Part shown: positions 33,999 through 42,704 of the stretch, piece after piece
Position numbering within the stretch: position 1 is the stretch's first letter
How the letters are laid out: every line of letters begins with the position of its first letter
NCBI RefSeq assembly: GCF_943737015.1
Contig: NZ_CALSFP010000004.1
Coordinates: 1 to 43,128, forward strand
Length of the DNA: 43,128 bases
Source of the DNA: Staphylococcus sp. Marseille-Q5304
GTDB taxonomy: Bacteria; Bacillota; Bacilli; Staphylococcales; Staphylococcaceae
Reading direction: 5' to 3'
Translations under genes and position numbers: made by a program
Notes under the pieces: generated by a model
What the model was told of the DNA's origin: nothing
The model's input: the letters and a program-made list of their open reading frames with translations, nothing else
The model's database searches: none

Positions 33999-34938
33999 AA
34001 TGATGATGTTGACTGTCTTCTTCTTTCACGATACAAAACAATTTTTCACTATGATTATTGTTAGAAGTTTCAGTCTGTATTGTGACATGTTGAATATTTT
34101 GATGATTGAGTTCATGTTCTATACGTTTAAGTAAAAACTCATTTTCAGTAATGGTCATTGTATCTTCTACAACAATATGACAAGATAACGCGTTTAATCC
34201 GCTAGTTACTGACCAAACATGAAAGTCATGAATATTTTTAACTTCTTTGAATTTTTTAATAGTTTTAATAATGTCTTTTGTATTTATATTGCTTGGTGCT
34301 CCCTCCATTAATACATGAAGACTTGATTTTGTTACATAAAAGCCGCTACGTAGTACTAAAATTGCTACAATCACACTTGCTAAAGGATCCGCCCACCCCC
34401 ATCTAAAAAATATAATGAGAAGGGCTGCTATAACTGCACCTATAGATCCAAGCATGTCGCTTATTACATGCAAATATGCTCCACGCATATTTAAGTTTTC
34501 TTCTACATCGCTCCCACGCAGCATTATCCAAGCCACAATAATATTAATAAACAAGCCTACCAAGGCGATAATTAACATGCCTGTAGAAGCTACCTCAGGG
34601 GGGTTTTTAAATCTCTCAATAGCTTCATAAAAAATATAGATAGCTATTAACATCAAAGTAATACCATTAAGTACAGCTGCTAGTATTTCAAACCTTTTGT
34701 AGCCAAAAGTTTTATTTGTATTAGCTTGCTTCGCTCCTAAAGTAAATGCAATTAAAGCAATACCTAAAGAAATAGAATCACTTAACATATGACCAGCATC
34801 TGAAATTAACGCAAGACTGTTAGTAAAGAAACCACCTAACCCTTCTACAATCATGTAACTTGTAATAATAATAAAACTAATTAATAAAGTCTTTTTGTTC
34901 GCGCCATGTGTATGATTATGATTGTGATCGTTTTCCAT
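33997..34938 (-). CDS. czcD: CDF-family cation exporter (CzcD/ZitB type)
   Basis: 313 residues. A His-rich N-terminus (HNHNHTHG) and His-rich C-terminus (SQHHH) flank six membrane segments (about 15-205) and a cytosolic domain (about 210-300). Metal-site residues: DAGHMLSD in segment II (Asp47, His50 or near, Asp54) and HVISDMLGSIG in segment V. Proton-coupled export of Zn, and often Co or Cd, is the usual role; the sequence does not settle which metal. AGGAGGGAT lies before the ATG. A single-gene unit. Confidence 0.9.
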   Translation of the reverse strand: MENDHNHNHTHGANKKTLLISFIIITSYMIVEGLGGFFTNSLALISDAGHMLSDSISLGIALIAFTLGAKQANTNKTFGYKRFEILAAVLNGITLMLIAIYIFYEAIERFKNPPEVASTGMLIIALVGLFINIIVAWIMLRGSDVEENLNMRGAYLHVISDMLGSIGAVIAALLIIFFRWGWADPLASVIVAILVLRSGFYVTKSSLHVLMEGAPSNINTKDIIKTIKKFKEVKNIHDFHVWSVTSGLNALSCHIVVEDTMTITENEFLLKRIEHELNHQNIQHVTIQTETSNNNHSEKLFCIVKEEDSQHHH

Positions 34939-35149
34939 TTAATCCCTCCTCTTTTTAATGATGAAAAATATTTTCTATAATTTGAATTTTTGTTTTTATA
35001 ACTATAGAGTTAAAAAATATAAAATTTCAATTAATGTTTTGTTACTCGAAGAAAATCATACTAACTTATGAATATATGCTCATATATTCATAAGTTAGTA
35101 TGATTTTTATCCTTTGTCAATATAGAAATGCTTTGTATTTTGTATATTA
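34939..35149. repeat. Gap with a 27-bp perfect inverted repeat
   Basis: Arms 35052-35078 and 35081-35107 (starting AAAATCATACTAACTTATG) are complementary with only CT between them. One T-rich side (TTTTTATCC) follows the right arm. A terminator is possible, but the stem is much longer than usual, so a fusion scar or protein-bound cruciform should also be considered. No gene in the gap. Confidence 0.6.
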
Positions 35150-35245
35150 AATAAAAACCCTACTTTGCTTTGGACAGTAGTGGGATTTTTGCATATGATA
35201 AACCACACTTCACTTGCTAAATATTAACTATATTATAATTAACAA
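35150..35245 (-). ncRNA. Orphan Fst-type antitoxin RNA remnant
   Basis: The segment AAATAAAAACCCTACTTTG...TGGGATTTTTGCATATG...ACTTCACTTGC closely resembles the antitoxin part of the Fst locus at 18226-18297, including the GCATATG and ACTTCACTTG repeats and the terminator hairpin. A minus-strand promoter is still visible: TTGTTA (plus 35240-35245), 16-bp spacer, TATTTA (plus 35218-35223). No toxin frame precedes it. It may neutralise related Fst toxins or simply be decaying. Confidence 0.55.
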
Positions 35246-35267
35246 GTGATAATTTCTTTTTAGAGAA

Positions 35268-35311
35268 AATAATGTATTCACGCCTAAAGGCGTGAATACA
35301 TTATTTTTTTT
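35268..35311. terminator. Terminator after the Par-like gene
   Basis: A 17-bp stem (arm ending GTATTCACGCC, loop TAAA) flanked by A and T runs. Confidence 0.85.
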
Positions 35312-35786
35312 TGAATAGTTTAGAAAAGATAGATTGTTTTTGTTCATTTTTTTTTGATGCTTTTGTAGTAATGATATCTTCTTTTGAATCTATATTATCA
35401 GTTTCTATTTTTTTGGTATTACTTAATATATTTTGGCTATTTAAATTCAAAGATTGTTCTTGTTTTAATGCAATTGTTAAATCATCAATTTGTCGATTCT
35501 TTTGTCGAATTTCTGATTCTAAATGCTCTATGTATTTATCGATATAACTGCTATATTGGTTATTTAATGATTCTGTTTTGTTTGTCGATTTTTCATCAAA
35601 TTTTGTCGATTCTTTTGTCGTTTTTTTATTTAAAATTGTTTTTAGATAATCTATTGTATTATCATCTATTAATGATTTGTTACCTACTTTGTTTACCTTC
35701 AAATTTGAAGGTAAACTTTTTAAATGATAATGAATTGTTTGTTTAGAGACATCTAAAAGTTCAGAAACTTCCTTTACAGTTTTCAT
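35301..35786 (-). CDS. pSK1-Par-like plasmid segregation/replication-associated protein
   Basis: 161 residues from the ATG at 35786 (a TTG lies one codon before). The N-terminus TVKEVSELLDVSKQTIHYHLKSL is a helix-turn-helix. The middle (about 70-115, YIEHLESEIRQKNRQIDDLTIALKQEQ) is a coiled coil, and the end KQSIFSKLFKKK is basic. This DNA-binding head, coiled-coil and basic tail layout is that of the single-protein Par of pSK1 and similar Rep_3-linked proteins. It follows the broken rep gene on the same strand (16 bp), as such genes normally accompany rep. It could still act if its DNA site survives. Confidence 0.75.
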   Translation of the reverse strand: MKTVKEVSELLDVSKQTIHYHLKSLPSNLKVNKVGNKSLIDDNTIDYLKTILNKKTTKESTKFDEKSTNKTESLNNQYSSYIDKYIEHLESEIRQKNRQIDDLTIALKQEQSLNLNSQNILSNTKKIETDNIDSKEDIITTKASKKNEQKQSIFSKLFKKK

Positions 35787-35804
35787 CAAATAACTGGGTC
35801 TCCT

Positions 35805-36567
35805 TTACTTTTTCATTTTTTGTAAAAACGCTTGACGTTCTTCTTCTGTATACGCAGATGTCTTAGATGTGGTTGGTTGATAAGTGTTATTTTTTAACCA
35901 TTGTGGCGTCATTTCACGGCTTATATATTGTTTTGGTTTGCCTGTACTTATCATATTAGATTGTCGTTTCGAATGAATACGTTTCTCAGGTTCAAAAGAA
36001 AATTCTAACCATTCAATCTTTCGTCCTTTTTTAGCTTTAATTTTATTAATATTGAGATTTTTAAATAAAAAGCCTAATTCTTTAATTATTGGTTTAAATA
36101 CATACTTATCAATTTCACTCATTCGATAACTTTTCGGAATATCTAAACGTTCTCTGAAATCATTAATTTGAATTTTGAAATATCCTGTATGTTTATATTG
36201 CTTTAGTAATCTAAACATATTTTTTGCATAAGTTGATTTTAGTTGTGTCATTTCCTGTAGTTCAAATTTAGTGAAATCAGCAGTAATTGAATTGAGTATA
36301 TGCTTCAAATCATTATTAACACTAATAGACAGGTATTGTTTTTTTATATCAACTTTATAAGAAGTGAACAATACAAATTTTTCAAATGATTGCTCGTTAC
36401 GTTCTGTATAAGTTAAATGCAACATTTTATCGTATACATGTTCTAAATCTTTTATAAAACGCGCTTGTGATCGTGAGTAATAATTACTAAGATGTTTTAA
36501 TTCATCAAAAGGTATTTCTAGTTTACGTGTGTCTTGTTCTTTAAGTTTATTACACAATGTAAAAAAC
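35805..36567 (-). pseudogene. Rep_3 replication initiator, N-terminus removed by IS431
   Basis: About 253 codons of a RepB/Rep_3 protein remain; the first dozen residues of the open frame come from IS431. Two winged-helix domains are partly present: SNYYSRSQARFIKDLEHVYDKMLHLTY, then FELQEMTQLKSTYAKNMFRLLKQYKHTGYFKIQINDFRERLDIPKSYRMSEIDKYVFKPIIKEL, and the conserved KIKAKKGRKIEWLEFSFEPEKRIHSKRQ. With the first strand/helix region, promoter and origin repeats gone it is very likely inactive. It is closely related to, but not the same as, the fragment at 18355. Confidence 0.85.
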
Positions 36568-37356
36568 GGTTCTGTTGCAAAGTAAAAAATATAGCTAATC
36601 ACTAATATATCATGTCAGTGTTCGTTTAACTTGCTAGCATGATGCTAATTTCGTGGCATGGGGAAAATCCGTAGATCTGAAGAGACCTACGGTTCTTTTT
36701 ATATAGAGCGTAAATACATTCAATACCTTTTAAAGTATTCTTTGCCGTATTGATACTTTGATATCTTGTCTTTCTTACTTTAATATGACGGTGATCTTGC
36801 TCAATGAGGTTATTCAGATATTTCGATGTACAATGACAGTCAGGTTTAAGTTTAAAAGCTTTAATTATTTTAGCCATTGCTGCCTTCGTTGAAGGTGCCT
36901 GATCTGTAACTACCTTTTGAGGCTTACCAAATTGTTTAATGAGACGTTTGATAAACGCATATGCTGAATGATTATCTCGTTGCTTACGCAACCAAATATC
37001 TAATGTATGTCCCTCTGTATCAATGGCACGATATAAATAGCTCCATTTTCCTTTTATTTTGATATACGTCTCATCAATACGCCATTTGTAATAAGCTTTT
37101 TTATGCTTTTTCTTCCAAATTTGATATAAAATTGGGGCATATTCTTGAACCCAACGGTAGATCGTTGAATGATGAACGTTTACACCACGTTCTCTTAATA
37201 TTTCAGATATATCACGATAGCTCAATGCATATCTTAGATAGTAGCCAACGGCTACAGTGATAACATCCTTGTTAAATTGTTTATATCTGAAATAGTTCAT
37301 ACAGAAGACTCCTTTTTGTTAAAATTATATTATAAATTCAACTTTGCAACAGAACC
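36568..37356 (-). mobile_element. IS431/IS257 copy 6
   Basis: 789 bp with perfect 16-bp ends, intact transposase on the minus strand. It truncates the Rep_3 gene on its left and abuts the msr(A) upstream region on its right. Flanking octamers differ, pointing to a cointegrate junction. Confidence 0.95.
36626..37300 (-). CDS. tnp: IS6-family transposase
   Basis: 224 residues, complete. It carries the same DDE residues as the other copies but has its own differences from the 18730/21602 pair (SEILRERGVNVHHSTIYR, AIDTEGHTL, KVVTDQAPSTKAAMAKI), so this IS is an independent lineage. Confidence 0.95.
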   Translation of the reverse strand: MNYFRYKQFNKDVITVAVGYYLRYALSYRDISEILRERGVNVHHSTIYRWVQEYAPILYQIWKKKHKKAYYKWRIDETYIKIKGKWSYLYRAIDTEGHTLDIWLRKQRDNHSAYAFIKRLIKQFGKPQKVVTDQAPSTKAAMAKIIKAFKLKPDCHCTSKYLNNLIEQDHRHIKVRKTRYQSINTAKNTLKGIECIYALYKKNRRSLQIYGFSPCHEISIMLAS

Positions 37357-37773
37357 GTATTTTATGAGTACACTCTAAATTAAGGAGATGTATAATCAAT
37401 CTAAAATTGTATTTTTATACTTTTGTTATATAATCTTTCTACTTAGAGATATATTGTAAAAAAACCAACAAAATGTTATATTAACATTACTATTTTATCG
37501 ATGAAGGAGGATTAAAATGACAGCTTCTATGAGACTCAAATAAACCTTTTTGAATACAAAACTAAATTAATTCAAAAAGGCTTGTCCGCAATACACACTC
37601 ATAGGATGACTTATGTCATTTTTTATCCTTCGATAGGAATAATAAACGCTTTCAAATACTAAAACATCATAATAAATTTTTAAGTGTTTGAAAGTGTAAT
37701 GTGAATGAGACGGGAGTAGCCTGTCTCATTTTTTTGCGTACACGTCCTTTAAATATACAAGGAGTGTATAAAT
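37357..37773 (+). promoter_or_regulatory. msr(A) leader and attenuator
   Basis: A long leader typical of inducible macrolide genes. A short leader frame (37517-37543) is followed by a hairpin CCTTTTTGAAT / ATTCAAAAAGG (37545-37555 with 37570-37580). A Rho-independent terminator lies at 37704-37735 (ATGAGAC / GTCTCAT with seven Ts), 38 bp before msr(A). Ribosome stalling on the leader with 14/15-membered macrolides would change the folding and allow read-through. Attenuation control of msr(A) is established; the exact alternative helices here are not worked out. Confidence 0.8.
37517..37543 (+). CDS. msr(A) leader peptide
   Basis: Eight residues, MTASMRLK, with a strong AAGGAGG six bases upstream and a TAA stop. 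Macrolide-bound ribosomes stall on such peptides and induce the downstream gene. Confidence 0.85.
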   Translation: MTASMRLK

Positions 37774-39240
37774 ATGGAACAATATACAATTAAATTTAAC
37801 CAAATCAATCATAAATTGACAGATTTACGATCACTTAACATCGGTCATCTTTACGCTTACCAATTTGAAAAAATAGCACTTATTGGGGGTAATGGTACTG
37901 GCAAAACCACATTACTAAATATGATTGCTCAAAAAACAAAACCAGAATCTGGAACAGTTGAAACGGTTGGCGAAATTCAATATTTTGAACAGCTTAACAT
38001 GGATGTGGAAAATGATTTTAACACGTTAGACGGTAGTTTAATGAGTGAAATCCATATACCTATGCATACAACCGACAGTATGAGTGGTGGTGAAAAAGCA
38101 AAATATAAATTAGCTAATGTCATATCAAATTATAGTCCGATATTACTTTTAGATGAACCTACAAATCACTTGGATAAAATTGGTAAAGATTATCTGAAAA
38201 ATATTTTAAAATATTACTATGGTACTTTAATTATAGTAAGTCATGATAGAGCACTTATAGACCAAATTGCTGACACAATTTGGGATATACAAGAAGATGG
38301 CACAATAAGAGTGTTTAAAGGTAATTACACACAGTATCAAAATCAATATGAACAAGAACAGTTAGAACAACAACGTCAATATGAACAGTATATAAGTGAA
38401 AAACAAAGATTGTCCCAAGCCAGTAAAGCTAAACGAAATCAAGCGCAACAAATGGCACAAGCATCATCAAAACAAAAAAACAAAAGTATAGCACCAGATC
38501 GTTTAAGTGCATCAAAACAAAAAGGCACGGTTGAGAAGGCTGCTCAAAAACAAGCTAAGCATATTGAAAAAAGAATGGAACATTTGGAAGAAGTTGAAAA
38601 ACCACAAAGTTATCATGAATTCAATTTCCCACAAAATAAAATTTATGATATCCATAATAATTATCCAATCATTGCACAAAATCTAACATTGGTTAAAGGA
38701 AGTCAAAAACTGCTAACACAAGTACGATTCCAAATACCATATGGCAAAAATATAGCGCTCGTAGGTGCAAATGGTGTAGGTAAGACAACTTTACTTGAAG
38801 CTATTTACCACCAAATAGAGGGAATTGATTGTTCTCCTAAAGTGCAAATGGCATACTATCGTCAACTTGCTTATGAAGACATGCGTGACGTTTCATTATT
38901 GCAATATTTAATGGATGAAACGGATTCATCAGAATCATTCAGTAGAGCTATTTTAAATAACTTGGGTTTAAATGAAGCACTTGATCGTTCTTGTAATGTT
39001 TTGAGTGGTGGGGAAAGAACGAAATTATCGTTAGCAGTATTATTTTCAACGAAAGCGAATATGTTAATTTTGGATGAACCAACTAATTTTTTAGATATTA
39101 AAACATTAGAAGCATTAGAAATGTTTATGAATAAATATCCTGGAATCATTTTGTTTACATCACATGATACAAGGTTTGTTAAACATGTATCAGATAAAAA
39201 ATGGGAATTAACAGGACAATCTATTCATGATATAACTTAA
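37774..39240 (+). CDS. msr(A): ABC-F ribosome protection protein Msr(A)
   Basis: 488 residues, the exact length of Msr(A), with almost no differences from the sequence I recall. Two ATP-binding cassettes: Walker A GGNGTGKT at 38-45 and signature SGGEK near 107; second Walker A GANGVGKT near 331 and LSGGERTK near 410, each followed by LLLDEPTNHLD or LILDEPTNFLD. Between them lies the Gln/Lys-rich interdomain arm (about 185-275) that reaches the ribosome exit tunnel. It has no membrane segments: it acts on the ribosome, dislodging 14/15-membered macrolides and streptogramin B. Attenuator upstream; mph(C) follows. Confidence 0.97.
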   Translation: MEQYTIKFNQINHKLTDLRSLNIGHLYAYQFEKIALIGGNGTGKTTLLNMIAQKTKPESGTVETVGEIQYFEQLNMDVENDFNTLDGSLMSEIHIPMHTTDSMSGGEKAKYKLANVISNYSPILLLDEPTNHLDKIGKDYLKNILKYYYGTLIIVSHDRALIDQIADTIWDIQEDGTIRVFKGNYTQYQNQYEQEQLEQQRQYEQYISEKQRLSQASKAKRNQAQQMAQASSKQKNKSIAPDRLSASKQKGTVEKAAQKQAKHIEKRMEHLEEVEKPQSYHEFNFPQNKIYDIHNNYPIIAQNLTLVKGSQKLLTQVRFQIPYGKNIALVGANGVGKTTLLEAIYHQIEGIDCSPKVQMAYYRQLAYEDMRDVSLLQYLMDETDSSESFSRAILNNLGLNEALDRSCNVLSGGERTKLSLAVLFSTKANMLILDEPTNFLDIKTLEALEMFMNKYPGIILFTSHDTRFVKHVSDKKWELTGQSIHDIT

Positions 39241-39338
39241 AAACTATACACTAATTTATATTGAATATTAGGTTCATTTATATCAATATAAAAAATACGT
39301 TCACAAGAAAAATATAATAGAAATAAGGATCCAATAAA

Positions 39339-40238
39339 ATGACTCGACATAATGAAATTATTAAATGTGCAGAAAAATATCAATTACACATCCAACCTCA
39401 AACAATCTCATTGAATGAATCGGGACTTGATTTTCAAGTTGCATTTGGAAAAGATAAACATGGAGTAGAATGGGTTTTGAGACTACCAAGAAGACCTGAC
39501 GTTTATAAACGAACAAAACCCGAAAAACAAACGGTAGACTTCTTACAGAAGAATGTTTCATTTGAAATACCGAAGTGGAAAGTACATGCAAAAGACCTTA
39601 TTGCTTACCCAAAACTTACAGGTAAACCCGCAGCCACAATAGATCCAGAAATACAAAATTATGTATGGGAAATTGAACACAAACCATTACCAGAAAACTT
39701 TATTAACACATTAGCTGAAACACTCGTAGATTTACACAACATACCAGAAGAAAACATTAACGTTCAGCATATAAATATCAAAACCATACAAGAAATAAAA
39801 AATGACTTTCAAAGAAGAATGAATAAAGTTAAAGAAACTTATGGCGTATCAGATGAATTATGGAACAGATGGAAACAATGGTTAGAAAACGACGAACTAT
39901 GGCCTCGACATGCGACCATGATACATGGGGACTTACATCCAGGACATATAATGGTAGATAACCAAGCAAACGTCACAGGTCTCATAGACTGGACTGAAGC
40001 AACCCACTCCGACCCATCAATGGACTTTATAGGACACCATCGTGTATTCGACGACGAAGGATTAGAGCAACTTATAACAGCATACGGTAAAGCTGGAGGT
40101 GAAATATGGCCACGAATGAAAGAGCATATAATAGAACTCAATGCAGTATTCCCAATGTTTATCGCTGAGTTTGCTATGGAATCAGGAGAATCGGCGTATG
40201 AAACGATGGCATTGAAAGAGTTAGGTATGAAAGAGTAG
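39339..40238 (+). CDS. mph(C): Macrolide 2'-phosphotransferase Mph(C)
   Basis: 299 residues, the usual length. It phosphorylates the 2'-OH of the macrolide sugar. Kinase-like fold: VEWVLRLPRRPDV (ATP Lys/Arg region), MIHGDLHPGHIMVD (catalytic Asp loop, about 195-208) and GLIDWTEATHSDPSMDF (metal-binding Asp). It lies 98 bp after msr(A) on the same strand, the well-known staphylococcal msr(A)-mph(C) pair. The spacer has AATAAGGATCC before the ATG, a modest ribosome site, and mph(C) may depend on the msr(A) promoter. Confidence 0.96.
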   Translation: MTRHNEIIKCAEKYQLHIQPQTISLNESGLDFQVAFGKDKHGVEWVLRLPRRPDVYKRTKPEKQTVDFLQKNVSFEIPKWKVHAKDLIAYPKLTGKPAATIDPEIQNYVWEIEHKPLPENFINTLAETLVDLHNIPEENINVQHINIKTIQEIKNDFQRRMNKVKETYGVSDELWNRWKQWLENDELWPRHATMIHGDLHPGHIMVDNQANVTGLIDWTEATHSDPSMDFIGHHRVFDDEGLEQLITAYGKAGGEIWPRMKEHIIELNAVFPMFIAEFAMESGESAYETMALKELGMKE

Positions 40239-40246
40239 AACTTATA

Positions 40247-40342
40247 TTAAAAGAGGCCCATTTTAAAGACGAAGGCAATCCTGATGAAATTTTAAAACTG
40301 CGTTTAATTAGTGATGGTCTTTGGTTTTCTATAATGTATTAA
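40247..40342 (+). pseudogene. C-terminal fragment resembling a TetR-family regulator
   Basis: 31 codons without a start, reading EAHFKDEGNPDEILKLRLISDGLWFSIMY to a TAA. The LRLISDGLWF end resembles the C-terminal helix of TetR-type repressors. It begins just after mph(C) and is a leftover of the gene that once followed. Confidence 0.45.
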
Positions 40343-40600
40343 ATATCTGGACATGGAACAAATGCAACAAATGGAAAGAATCGTTTTCGAAATTTCTAAC
40401 TCCTTAAATCAGGAGGATAAATAAACGGTCATTTTCATTGAAAGCACTTATATAAATTTCATCAATTTTAATACCTACCGTAAATACATTTCATAAGTAT
40501 TAAACAGATGATTAAAATTTTTAGTTAATTTAAATATTTATGATAGAGATGACCTTCAAATGAACGGTTCTGTTACAAAGAAAAAATCTATATTTATTTT
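40343..40600. other. Non-coding stretch with an IS431 end remnant
   Basis: No gene seen. CGGTTCTGTTACAAAG at about 40565-40580 is a mutated IS431 terminal repeat without a partner, marking an old junction between the msr(A)-mph(C) segment and the sin segment. Confidence 0.5.
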
Positions 40601-40619
40601 TAGTAAGTTTTAATTATAG

Positions 40620-40712
40620 ATATGTACACTTTGAGTACACCCTAATCATACAAATATAGTTGTTGAATTTATAACGACTAAAACGTATGATTAGGGTGTA
40701 TATTAATTGTGG
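40620..40712. promoter_or_regulatory. Sin recombination site (res) with inverted repeat
   Basis: A perfect 16-bp inverted repeat: TACACCCTAATCATAC (40636-40651) and GTATGATTAGGGTGTA (40685-40700), 33 bp apart, upstream of sin. Sin-type recombinases act at a two-site res just before their own gene. These would be the Sin-binding motifs and also an autoregulatory operator. The IHF/HU-type spacer is AT-rich, as expected. Confidence 0.65.
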
Positions 40713-40723
40713 AGTGAAAATAA

Positions 40724-41332
40724 ATGATTATAGGTTATGCAAGAGTATCTTCGATAGATCAAAATTTAGAAAGACAGTTGGAAAATTTAAAAACGTTTGG
40801 CGTAGAGAAAATCTTTACAGAGAAGCAATCAGGCAAATCAGTTGAAAATAGACCTGTATTTCAAGAAGCCCTTAATTTTGTAAGAATAGGAGATCGATTC
40901 GTTGTGGAGTCAATTGATCGTTTAGGACGTAATTATGATGAAATTATTGAAACTGTTAATTATTTGAAAGAAAAAGATGTTCAGTTAATGATTACGAGTT
41001 TACCTATGATGAATGAAGTTATTGGTAATCCATTACTGGATAAGTTTATGAAAGATTTAATCGTTCAAATTTTAGCAATGGTTTCAGAACAAGAGAGAAA
41101 TGAAAGTAAACGTAGACAAGCGCAAGGGATTCAAGTCGCAAAAGACAAAGGTGTATATAAAGGACGTCCGTTACTCTATTCACCGAATGCGAAAGATCCT
41201 CAAAAACGTGTTATCTATCATCGAGTCGTCGAAATGTTAGAAAAAGGACAAGCAATTAGTAAGATTGCGAAAGAAGTTAATATTACAAGACAGACAGTTT
41301 ATAGAATTAAAAATGATAAGGGATTATCTTAG
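40724..41332 (+). CDS. sin: Serine recombinase Sin (resolvase)
   Basis: 202 residues. [18 protein letters not shown] carries the nucleophile Ser9; ESIDRLGRN provides the catalytic arginines (about 66-70); [18 protein letters not shown] is helix E. The C-terminal helix-turn-helix (about 160-200, [22 protein letters not shown]) completes it. It resolves plasmid multimers and cointegrates at the res site directly upstream. It is nearly the same as Sin from staphylococcal multiresistance plasmids as I recall it. Useful for a plasmid full of IS6-family elements, whose replicative transposition makes cointegrates. TGGAGTG precedes the ATG. Confidence 0.94.
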   Translation: MIIGYARVSSIDQNLERQLENLKTFGVEKIFTEKQSGKSVENRPVFQEALNFVRIGDRFVVESIDRLGRNYDEIIETVNYLKEKDVQLMITSLPMMNEVIGNPLLDKFMKDLIVQILAMVSEQERNESKRRQAQGIQVAKDKGVYKGRPLLYSPNAKDPQKRVIYHRVVEMLEKGQAISKIAKEVNITRQTVYRIKNDKGLS

Positions 41333-41517
41333 TAAATGGATTGTCAATGCAAATGAGCATTTCTCACAGCGTCCCATAGTACATGTTAATCATGTATTAT
41401 GAGATTTTAATAATAAGACAGGAAAAGGAGAGAGCGTTTTTGCCCTCTCTTTTTTTCCATATTTTTTCTCAATAATGAAGATTTTTAAACTATATTCTTT
41501 TTTTGTAACTATATAAT
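41333..41517. other. sin downstream region with terminator
   Basis: No gene. GAGAG(AGCGTTTTTGCC)CTCTC with a T run at about 41429-41457 terminates sin. CATAGTACATG...CATGTATTATG is a weaker inverted repeat at about 41377-41401. Confidence 0.6.
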
Positions 41518-41568
41518 CTATTCTACCTTTTGGTCACAGTTTGGACATTTCAGTGGACCTGTTTTCAT
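41518..41568 (-). CDS. Tiny putative zinc-knuckle peptide
   Basis: 16 residues, MKTGPLKCPNCDQKVE, from an ATG at 41568 with a very strong GGAGGAGTATT ahead. CPNC is a half zinc ribbon, so it may be the start of a truncated protein or a genuine micro-peptide. Nothing else supports translation. Confidence 0.35.
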   Translation of the reverse strand: MKTGPLKCPNCDQKVE

Positions 41569-41620
41569 AATACTCCTCCATTTATTAGTTTACATAATTG
41601 ATGATTATCAGAAGTTACAA

Positions 41621-41653
41621 AAAATGCGTCACTATACTAGTGACGCATTTTAG
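41621..41653 (-). terminator. Terminator of the par operon
   Basis: AAAATGCGTCACTA / TAGTGACGCATTTT stem, about 40 bp past the parB-like stop. Confidence 0.8.
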
Positions 41654-41691
41654 CATTTTCTTTATTTGAAAAATTACTATAAATTAACTTT

Positions 41692-41892
41692 TTAATACTT
41701 ATTATTTTCTAAAAATTCTTCTAAAACTTTATCAATTATTGATTTTATAGACGTATCTTTATCTAACGCCATTTGGTTTAGCCTTTTCTTAATATCAGTA
41801 TCTACTCTCATTGTTGTACTTTTAGATATAGGTCTATAATTCTCTGTGTATTTCACTTCCGAAGTATCTATATTATCTAAAAATCCAGCCAT
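41692..41892 (-). CDS. Small ParB-like (ribbon-helix-helix) partition protein
   Basis: 66 residues from the ATG at 41892, or 69 from the ATG at 41901, which overlaps the parA stop as ATGA; either start is coupled to parA. The C-terminal half (STTMRVDTDIKKRLNQMALDKDTSIKSIIDKVLEEFLENN) is a ribbon-helix-helix of the CopG/Arc group. The N-terminal part is flexible and may stimulate ParA. Such proteins bind the centromere and repress the operon in type Ib systems. The likely target is the 95-bp repeat array. Confidence 0.8.
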   Translation of the reverse strand: MAGFLDNIDTSEVKYTENYRPISKSTTMRVDTDIKKRLNQMALDKDTSIKSIIDKVLEEFLENNKY

Positions 41893-41897
41893 ACATT

Positions 41898-42692
41898 TCA
41901 TTCCTCCTCAATTAATTTAATTCTACTAACTAATTCTTCATATACTTTGTTGAACATATGTATGACTTTTTTATCATGCATATCTTTATCTTTTATCCCA
42001 TCAGCAGCGAACTTTTTTATTCTTTCTCTTTGATATATTTGGTGTTCAAATAATGCTTCAGAAAACGCAGATTTAGACATCTCTAATATTTGTTTATCTA
42101 CTCGTCCATTTTTTTTTATTAATACTGGAACTGCACCAACTAATTCAAATGGTAAATCTGACTCTTTTTTTCTATCTCTTAGAAAATTAACAAAAGAAAG
42201 ACTGCTCTCATAAGCTGATTGTTGTGTTTGAAATACCATTAAAATATAATTACTTGCGTAAACAGCATTATTAGTAAAATCTGAATTTATAGTAGGTGGC
42301 ACATCTATAAATACATAATCGAAATCATAAATTTTTTCAATTTTTTCTACCACATTTTTTAAAATATATCTTTTTTTCAAAATGTCTGTTTTTGAAATAA
42401 TATCGGATAAATTAGCCAAAGACGAATCAGCGGGCAATAATGATAAATTAGAAGTTAATCTAATGATACTTTCATCTATATTTCCACTTTTTAGCATATT
42501 TATGAATGAAAGTGATTCCTCTTTAAATTCTGGATAAGTTCTTTTCATAATTTGAGTAGCGTTACCTTGAGGATCAAAATCTATTAAAAGAACCTTTTTG
42601 TTATAGTTTTCAGATGCAATATAAGAAAGTAATGTAGATACTGTAGTTTTACCTACGCCACCTTTAAAATTTCCAACTGTTATTATATTCAA
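41898..42692 (-). CDS. parA: Partition ATPase ParA
   Basis: 264 residues from a TTG at 42692 with AGGAGGG five bases upstream; an in-frame opening to 42716 is rejected because it lies ahead of the ribosome site, inside the repeats. ParA/MinD fold: KGGVGKTT (residues 10-17, deviant Walker A), VLLIDFDPQGNAT (Walker A') and FDYVFIDVPPT (Walker B, about 105-115). No N-terminal DNA-binding extension, as in type Ib. It moves plasmid copies over the nucleoid with ParB and the centromere. It starts 12 bp from the 95-bp repeats, and its promoter must lie in them. Confidence 0.93.
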   Translation of the reverse strand: MNIITVGNFKGGVGKTTVSTLLSYIASENYNKKVLLIDFDPQGNATQIMKRTYPEFKEESLSFINMLKSGNIDESIIRLTSNLSLLPADSSLANLSDIISKTDILKKRYILKNVVEKIEKIYDFDYVFIDVPPTINSDFTNNAVYASNYILMVFQTQQSAYESSLSFVNFLRDRKKESDLPFELVGAVPVLIKKNGRVDKQILEMSKSAFSEALFEHQIYQRERIKKFAADGIKDKDMHDKKVIHMFNKVYEELVSRIKLIEEE

Positions 42693-42704
42693 AATAACCC
42701 TCCT

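Noticed and set aside
35384..35746. Plus-strand hydrophobic frame over the Par-like gene
   Set aside because: Antisense of a coiled-coil gene rich in Lys and Asn codons, which reads as Phe/Leu/Ile on the other strand; no ribosome site.
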